This document shows positions 59,553 through 64,000 of a DNA stretch of 64,000 bases, piece after piece (positions within the stretch are counted from its first letter, which is position 1; every line of letters starts with the position of its first letter). The stretch is from Humibacter sp049446075. Lineage in GTDB: Bacteria; Actinomycetota; Actinomycetes; Actinomycetales; Microbacteriaceae. Position numbers and translations under genes: made by a program. The DNA lies in contig NZ_JBMSEB010000001.1 in the NCBI RefSeq assembly GCF_049446075.1, forward strand, positions 1,922,001-1,986,000, read 5' to 3'. The notes under the pieces are model-generated. The model was not told the origin of the DNA. It saw nothing but the letters and a program-made list of their open reading frames with translations, and made no database searches.

Positions 59553-59570
59553 CGTTAGTGCTTGCTAACG
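59553..59570. promoter_or_regulatory. ArsR-type operator of the VOC operon
   Basis: CGTTAG (59553-59558) and CTAACG (59565-59570) form a perfect inverted repeat around TGCTTG, about 40-57 bp upstream of the VOC ATG. TTAG-N6-CTAA dyads are typical of ArsR repressors linked to SRPBCC genes. Confidence 0.7.
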
Positions 59571-59665
59571 ATGAGGTCAAGCCGCTCGGTTGCGCGCCGC
59601 CGCGGAGACTCGCGCGGCGGGGCGTCCAGGCAATCTCCGCGGAACGTTTGCAATCCCAGGGAACG

Positions 59666-59700
59666 CGATATATCGTGTGTTGAGAAGTCGCGATATATCT
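59666..59700. promoter_or_regulatory. Two PadR-type boxes upstream of the DUF4097 gene
   Basis: CGATATATCG (59666-59675) is a perfect 10-bp palindrome and CGATATATCT (59691-59700) a near copy 25 bp on. Both are strikingly AT-rich for this genome. ATAT-centred palindromes are usual PadR sites and the operon encodes a PadR protein, so autorepression is inferred. Confidence 0.7.
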
Positions 59701-59811
59701 CGATCCACATGGGAATCACACGGCTTCTCCACAGACATCGAAGTGCGCCACATCCGCAGCCCGGAAGGCGCCGACCGTCCCGAGGGACGGCGAGGAGAGA
59801 AGGGAACCGAC

Positions 59812-60672
59812 ATGGCACAGGAACGCTGGCTCGTGATGCCGGGCGAGACGAAGACGATCGACTTCGAGGTGGTGCGCAAGCTCAAGGTCGGGCTGATCGG
59901 CGGCCAGGTCGACGTGATCGGGCACGACGAGCCGACCGCTCGCGTCGAGGTGAGCGAGGTCACCGGCAAGGAGCTGAAGATCTCTATCGACGGCGACACG
60001 CTCGATGTCGACCACCCGCAGTGGCGCTGGGACAACTTCATCGACGTGTTCCGGTCATGGCGCGACAAGGCGAGGGCCGATGTCACCATCCTCGTGCCGA
60101 GGGACGTCGAGCTGAAGCTGGGCGTCATCTCGGCGACGGCACTCGTCAGCGGCCTGGTCACCGACGCCAAGCTCAACACGGTGAGCGGCGAGATCACGGC
60201 CGACGGCCTCGTCGGCGACCTCGACCTCAACACGGTCAGCGGGGAGCTGACCGCGCGGGACCACCGCGGCGAGGTGACCGCGCACACGGTCTCAGGCGAC
60301 ATCACGGTCTCAGGCAGCGTGCCGAAGTTCAGCGTCGACAGCGTGAGCGCCAACATCTACCTCGACCTCTTCGACATTCCGTACGAGGTGACGACCAACA
60401 CCGTGTCGGGCGACGTGACGATGCGGCTCGACGAGAACGTGGGGGTGCGCTACCGCCTCAACACCGTGAGCGGTGTCGCCCACCTCGACGGAACCACCAT
60501 CGTGCGCGGCTCCATGGGCAGGACCTACACGCACCAGACCGGCTCTCTCGAGGGACGCTGGCTCGACATGTCGGCGAGCTCCGTCTCTGGGAACATCTCG
60601 GTCGTGCGCCGGCCGGCGGGTGCGACGAGCTCGTCGACGAGCACCACGGACGCCTCGGACGGCGCCGCATGA
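59812..60672 (+). CDS. DUF4097-family (adhesin-like beta-helix) protein
   Basis: 286-residue protein with no signal peptide. The middle is a series of parallel-beta repeats: LNTVSGEITADG, LNTVSGELTARD, AHTVSGDITVSG, TNTVSGDVTMRL and LNTVSGVAHLDG, spaced ~20-25 residues, ending in a Ser/Thr-rich tail. The function is unknown; such proteins pair with PadR regulators in many actinobacteria. ATG 59812 follows AAGGGA. The frame is open upstream to 59590, but the PadR boxes lie there. Overlaps the PadR gene (ATGA). Confidence 0.9.
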   Translation: MAQERWLVMPGETKTIDFEVVRKLKVGLIGGQVDVIGHDEPTARVEVSEVTGKELKISIDGDTLDVDHPQWRWDNFIDVFRSWRDKARADVTILVPRDVELKLGVISATALVSGLVTDAKLNTVSGEITADGLVGDLDLNTVSGELTARDHRGEVTAHTVSGDITVSGSVPKFSVDSVSANIYLDLFDIPYEVTTNTVSGDVTMRLDENVGVRYRLNTVSGVAHLDGTTIVRGSMGRTYTHQTGSLEGRWLDMSASSVSGNISVVRRPAGATSSSTSTTDASDGAA

Positions 60673-61292
60673 CGCCGGCCGTGTTCTCGCACGGAAGCCT
60701 CCGCCTCTACCTGCTGAGCCTCCTCGACGAGTCGCCGAGGCACGGTTACGAGCTCATCCAGGCGCTCAGCGATCGTTTCGGCGGAACGTACAGCCCGAGT
60801 GCGGGCACCATCTACCCCCGGCTGGCGAAGCTGGAGGAGGAAGGGCTCGTGACCAAGAGCACCGTCGGCCGCAAGACGGTCTACGCGATCACCGATGCGG
60901 GGCGCGACGAGTTGCGGCAACGGGCATCCGAGCTCGGCGACATCGAGAACGAGGTGACGGACTCGCTGCGCCGCATGGCCGACGAGGTTCGCGCCGGCGT
61001 CAACCAGGCGATGAAGAGCCTAAGGGCCGACCTCGCCGCCGCGGCGCGCGAGGCGAAGCAGGATGCCCGCAGCACGGCGCCAGGCCACCCGGATGCCTCG
61101 CCCGACCCGCGCGCGGAGTCACGCCTCGCCCTCCGCGAGGCCGAGAGCGTGCTCAACGAGTTCCGTCAGCTTGTGCGGGCGGACCTGCGGCAGGCATCCA
61201 TGCGCGACGGCATCCCGACCGGTGCGATCGCCGCATTGCGAGAGGGGCTCGGGCGCCTGCGGGAGGACCTGCTCGGCAGGCTCAACGGTTAG
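60669..61292 (+). CDS. PadR-family regulator with extended C-terminus
   Basis: 207-residue regulator. The winged helix (~1-80) shows LRLYLLSLLDESPRHGYELI, then FGGTYSPSAGTIYPRLAKLE and GLVTKSTVGRKTVYAITDAG. The rest is a long charged helical region (DSLRRMADEVRAGVNQAMKS and onward), a Vir_act_alpha_C-like dimerisation part. It overlaps the DUF4097 gene by 4 bp and probably represses the operon through the boxes at 59666-59700. Confidence 0.92.
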   Translation: MTPAVFSHGSLRLYLLSLLDESPRHGYELIQALSDRFGGTYSPSAGTIYPRLAKLEEEGLVTKSTVGRKTVYAITDAGRDELRQRASELGDIENEVTDSLRRMADEVRAGVNQAMKSLRADLAAAAREAKQDARSTAPGHPDASPDPRAESRLALREAESVLNEFRQLVRADLRQASMRDGIPTGAIAALREGLGRLREDLLGRLNG

Positions 61293-61319
61293 CCGTCGTT
61301 GCGCCCGGGCGGTCTCGGT

Positions 61320-62093
61320 TCACCCACCGGTGTTCGGTTGCACGCCTGCGAACACGCTCGCGTAGTCCGATAGCCACGCCCAGTGGTCGATCGGCCAGCT
61401 CACCAGCACGGCGCGGCCGACGACGTCGCTCTGCGGCACGAATCCGTGACCGGGTAGGCCGCGATTCAGGGAGGAATCCTTCGAGTTGTAGCGATTGTCG
61501 CCCATCACCCAGAGGTCGCCTCGTGGCACGACGACGTCGAAGTGCACTGCAGCGGCGTCCGCTCCGCCTGGGAGCGGGTCGTTGAGGGCGATGTACGGCT
61601 CTTCCAGCGGTGAGCCGTTGACGACGAGCTGGCCTAGGCCGTTGCAGCACGACACCCGATCTCCCGGCAGGCCGATCACGCGTTTCACGAGGTCGTCCGA
61701 GGTCTTCGGTGCCGCAAGGCCGACATCCGTGAGCGCCTGCATGACGGGATTCGCCGCCACCCCGTCCTTCGCGGATGCCGGCAGCCATCCGCCCGGGTCC
61801 TGGAACACGACGACGTCGCCGCGATGAATCGGCACGACCGTCGGCACGAGCTCGTTGACGACGATCAGATCGTCGACCCGAAGCGTGTTCTCCATCGATC
61901 CGGACGGTATGTAGTACGACCTCACGACGAAGGTCTTGATCAGGAACGAGATCAGAACGGCGACGACGACGATGATCACCACGTCGCGTGCGAACGTGAG
62001 CGCCCGCCGCCTGATCGAGGGGCGGCTCTTGGACCGTTGGCTACGCCCTGAGCCCCTGACGCGTTCGCGCTCAGGCGACGGTAGTACTGACAT
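61320..62093 (-). CDS. lepB: Signal peptidase I
   Basis: 257-residue type I signal peptidase, which cleaves Sec signal peptides outside the membrane. A basic N-terminus precedes one membrane segment (DVVIIVVVAVLISFLIKTFV). The catalytic Ser is residue 66 in YYIPSGSMENTL and the Lys is residue 137 in DDLVKRVIGLPGD; box E reads VMGDNRYNSKDSS. A non-canonical Cys pair (RVSCCNGLG) follows the Lys box. ATG 62093 has GAAGGAG upstream. It is divergent from the KimA-like permease. Confidence 0.95.
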   Translation of the reverse strand: MSVLPSPERERVRGSGRSQRSKSRPSIRRRALTFARDVVIIVVVAVLISFLIKTFVVRSYYIPSGSMENTLRVDDLIVVNELVPTVVPIHRGDVVVFQDPGGWLPASAKDGVAANPVMQALTDVGLAAPKTSDDLVKRVIGLPGDRVSCCNGLGQLVVNGSPLEEPYIALNDPLPGGADAAAVHFDVVVPRGDLWVMGDNRYNSKDSSLNRGLPGHGFVPQSDVVGRAVLVSWPIDHWAWLSDYASVFAGVQPNTGG

Positions 62094-62105
62094 CCGGCTC
62101 CTTCA

Positions 62106-62121
62106 CTAGACCTTCGTCTAG
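62106..62121. promoter_or_regulatory. Perfect CTAGAC inverted repeat upstream of lepB
   Basis: CTAGAC-CTTC-GTCTAG lies 13 bp before the lepB start, just upstream of its GAAGGAG site. It could be a small leader hairpin or an operator. The adjacent TAAGACC partly repeats the word. The remaining ~175 bp up to the permease promoter hold no gene. Confidence 0.5.
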
Positions 62122-62297
62122 GTCTTAGGGTAAGCCACAGCGAGACCGCTCGGGTAGTCCGGTGGGCTACCTCCGATGGCGGACGGCGACAGCGACGATG
62201 TGCCTGGAAAGCCGCGGTATGGCGGGCGATTCGTCTCCGACTCCGAACGTGCGCCGATACAACGCTGTGCGTTGCCTTTACGGGGCGACGCACCGGC

Positions 62298-62325
62298 TTG
62301 ACAGGCATTAGCCAGGTAGTAGTGT
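62298..62325 (+). promoter_or_regulatory. Leaderless promoter of the KimA-like permease
   Basis: A consensus TTGACA -35 (62298-62303) is 16 bp from TAGTGT (62320-62325). The distance from the -10 to GTG 62334 leaves no room for a ribosome site, so the transcript likely begins at or next to the start codon. Confidence 0.6.
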
Positions 62326-62333
62326 CGACCCTC

Positions 62334-64000
62334 GTGACTACAGAGGGGAGGGTTCCCGGGCTAGACGGTCGCTCCGCAAAACGGTGGCTGATCGGGGAAC
62401 CTCTACCCAGCGAAAAGCTCGAGGGCCAGCTCCTTCCGAAGCACCTAGCCCTCCCGATCTTCGCCAGCGACGCACTCTCGTCCGTGGCATACGCACCGCA
62501 GGAACTCATGATGGTGCTCCTGATCGGCGGCGTGGCCTTCCTCTCCTACTCCCCGTGGATCGCTCTGGCCGTCGTCGTGCTGCTGCTCACAGTGGTGGCT
62601 TCGTACCGGCAGCTGGTCAAGGCGTATCCATCGGGCGGGGGCGACTACGAAGTCGCACACAAGAACCTCGGCGAGAAGGCAGGCGTCGTCGTCGCATCCG
62701 CTCTGCTCGTCGACTACGTGATGACGGTCGCCGTCTCCGTCGCCAGCGGCGTGGACAACATCATCTCCGCACTGCCGGAACTCAGCGGATTCCGGGTCGA
62801 ACTGGCCGTCGCGTTCGTGGCGCTCATCGCCGCGATGAACCTCAGAGGCGTGCGAGAGGCGAGCAAGGCGTTCGCCATTCCCACGTATGCGTTCATCGCC
62901 AGCATCGCCGTCATGATCATCGCGGCGCTCGTGCGAACCGCGGTGGGTGCGGCGCCCGTGGCGGAGTCTGCGCACTACCAGGTCAGGGCCGAAGGCGTCG
63001 CCCAGGCGGCGATGATTCTTCTGCTGCTGCGGGCGTTCTCGAGCGGATGCTCCGCCCTCACCGGCGTCGAGGCCGTCGCCAACGGAGTGCCCGCCTTCCG
63101 CACGCCGAAGATCCGCAACGCTCGCACCACGCTGCTCATGATGGGCGGCATCGCGGTGTTCCTGTTCGCGGGACTCATGCTCATCTCGCTCATCGCAGGC
63201 GTGCATTACGCAGAGAACCCGTGCGACCTCATCGGGTGGAAGCAGTGTGCGACGCAGCCGCAGCGGTCGCTTATCGCGCAGCTGGCATCCGCCACGTTCG
63301 GCAACAACTCGATCCCGTTCTTCATCGTGCAGGCGGCCACTGCGGTGGTGCTGCTGCTTGCCGCCAACACGGCGTTCAACGGATTCCCGTTGCTCGGCTC
63401 GGTTCTCGCGCGCGACTCGTACGCGCCGAAGGCTCTCTCAACGCGCGGCGACCGCCTGGTGTTCTCGAACGGTGTGATCGCGCTCGCGCTCGCTGCGATC
63501 CTGCTTCTGATCATCTATCAGGCGAACCTGACCAACCTGATCCAGCTGTACATCATCGGCGTCTTCGTCTCGTTCACGCTCGGCCAGTCCGGCATGGTGA
63601 AGCACTGGATCACGCTGCTGCGAGGCGGTGCGCGCGAGCGGGTGAGCATCATCCGTTCGCTGTGCATCAACGCGTTCGGGGCCGTGCTCACGTTCAGCGT
63701 GCTCGTTGTGGTGACCATCACCAAGTTCACGCACGGCGCGTGGCTCGTATTCATCATGATGCCCGTGCTGTTCCTGCTCATGCTCGGCGTGAACAGGTAC
63801 TACCGCGACGTGGCCAAAGAGGTCGAGGTGGATCCGACCACCACCTTCGGCTCGAGCGGCGACCACGCCGTCGTGCTCGTCGGCAAGATGCAGAAGCCCG
63901 TGCTGAAAGCGCTCGACTACGCCATCGCCGCCCGGCACCAGTCGATCGAGGCCGTGCACATCTCGGTCGACGAGGAGTCCACGGAAGCGCTGCAGAAGCA
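62334..64000 (+). CDS. APC-superfamily permease, KimA-like (truncated by window end)
   Basis: At least 555 residues; the 3' end is outside the window. A ~40-residue cytoplasmic start leads to LALPIFASDALSSVAYAPQE and about twelve membrane segments, including YPSGGGDYEVAHKNLGEKAG and CSALTGVEAVANGVPAFRTP. These motifs match KimA-type K+/H+ symporters and related amino acid permeases; K+ transport is inferred. After helix 12 a cytoplasmic domain starts, with HAVVLVGKMQKPVLKALDYA as in the Usp-like KimA tail. GTG 62334 appears leaderless. I saw no c-di-AMP riboswitch upstream. Confidence 0.88.
   Translation, partial: MTTEGRVPGLDGRSAKRWLIGEPLPSEKLEGQLLPKHLALPIFASDALSSVAYAPQELMMVLLIGGVAFLSYSPWIALAVVVLLLTVVASYRQLVKAYPSGGGDYEVAHKNLGEKAGVVVASALLVDYVMTVAVSVASGVDNIISALPELSGFRVELAVAFVALIAAMNLRGVREASKAFAIPTYAFIASIAVMIIAALVRTAVGAAPVAESAHYQVRAEGVAQAAMILLLLRAFSSGCSALTGVEAVANGVPAFRTPKIRNARTTLLMMGGIAVFLFAGLMLISLIAGVHYAENPCDLIGWKQCATQPQRSLIAQLASATFGNNSIPFFIVQAATAVVLLLAANTAFNGFPLLGSVLARDSYAPKALSTRGDRLVFSNGVIALALAAILLLIIYQANLTNLIQLYIIGVFVSFTLGQSGMVKHWITLLRGGARERVSIIRSLCINAFGAVLTFSVLVVVTITKFTHGAWLVFIMMPVLFLLMLGVNRYYRDVAKEVEVDPTTTFGSSGDHAVVLVGKMQKPVLKALDYAIAARHQSIEAVHISVDEESTEALQK

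Noticed and set aside
62094..62333. c-di-AMP (ydaO) riboswitch upstream of the KimA-like permease
   Set aside because: The conserved riboswitch words are not visible and a consensus TTGACA promoter with a leaderless start lies right before the gene.

Overview
The window is a dense, high-GC chromosomal segment of an actinobacterium. Overlapping GTGA/ATGA gene junctions, many GTG starts, frequent leaderless starts, the ggatgcc/gcatcc codon style and a GGTTGAGTAGC...GTATCGAAACC-type intergenic repeat point to the family Microbacteriaceae. This is inference: no rRNA or other taxonomic marker is present. I see no phage, IS element, integrase, tRNA or CRISPR array. Most of the window reads as ordinary chromosome carrying many small regulator-plus-target modules.

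Left part (1-22143). A DevR/DevS (DosR)-like dormancy cluster opens the window: a truncated Mg2+-type P-type ATPase and two universal stress proteins on the minus strand, divergent from a GAF-GAF histidine kinase and its NarL-type regulator, with a possible DevR box between them. Next comes the conserved actinobacterial trio SCO1664 / DUF3090 / MSMEG_4193-type phosphomutase. Then follow a GMC oxidoreductase with a third stress protein, a pterin dehydratase-VOC fusion, an HhH-GPD protein, an aldo/keto reductase, an ABC-2 exporter, a TetR-MFS pair with matching operators, an acyl-CoA oxidase, a DUF4436 protein and the DUF1697/YdeI pair.

Centre (22144-44557). A 631-bp non-coding stretch is built from direct and inverted repeats. 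After it come an MBL-fold protein, RecQ (preceded by three tandem 77-78 bp repeats), a copper-handling group (His-rich membrane protein, YcnI, CopC), two SDRs with MarR- and TetR-linked neighbours, a DHA2-type MFS exporter, a Pro/Glu-rich disordered protein, and a nitrate/sulfonate-type ABC importer directly followed by a CitA/CitB-type two-component system. A DEAD-box helicase with a long Arg/Asp-rich N-terminus closes this part.

Right part (44558-64000). LtrA protein, lipase-like hydrolase, a SigJ/ECF41-like sigma factor with an AhpD-like target, a large RND permease, divergent MocR-YczE, two MerR modules, an overlapping VOC-ArsR-SRPBCC-YCII operon, a DUF4097-PadR operon, signal peptidase I, and an APC/KimA-like permease cut by the window end.

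The clearest theme is legible regulation. Paired promoters or operators can be read for the sigma factor and its target, the TetR-MFS pair, the MarR-MFS pair, both MerR modules, MocR-YczE, the ArsR operon and PadR. The clearest unexplained structure is a set of related intergenic palindromic repeats that is locally expanded into tandem arrays and twice supplies the stop codon of the preceding gene.
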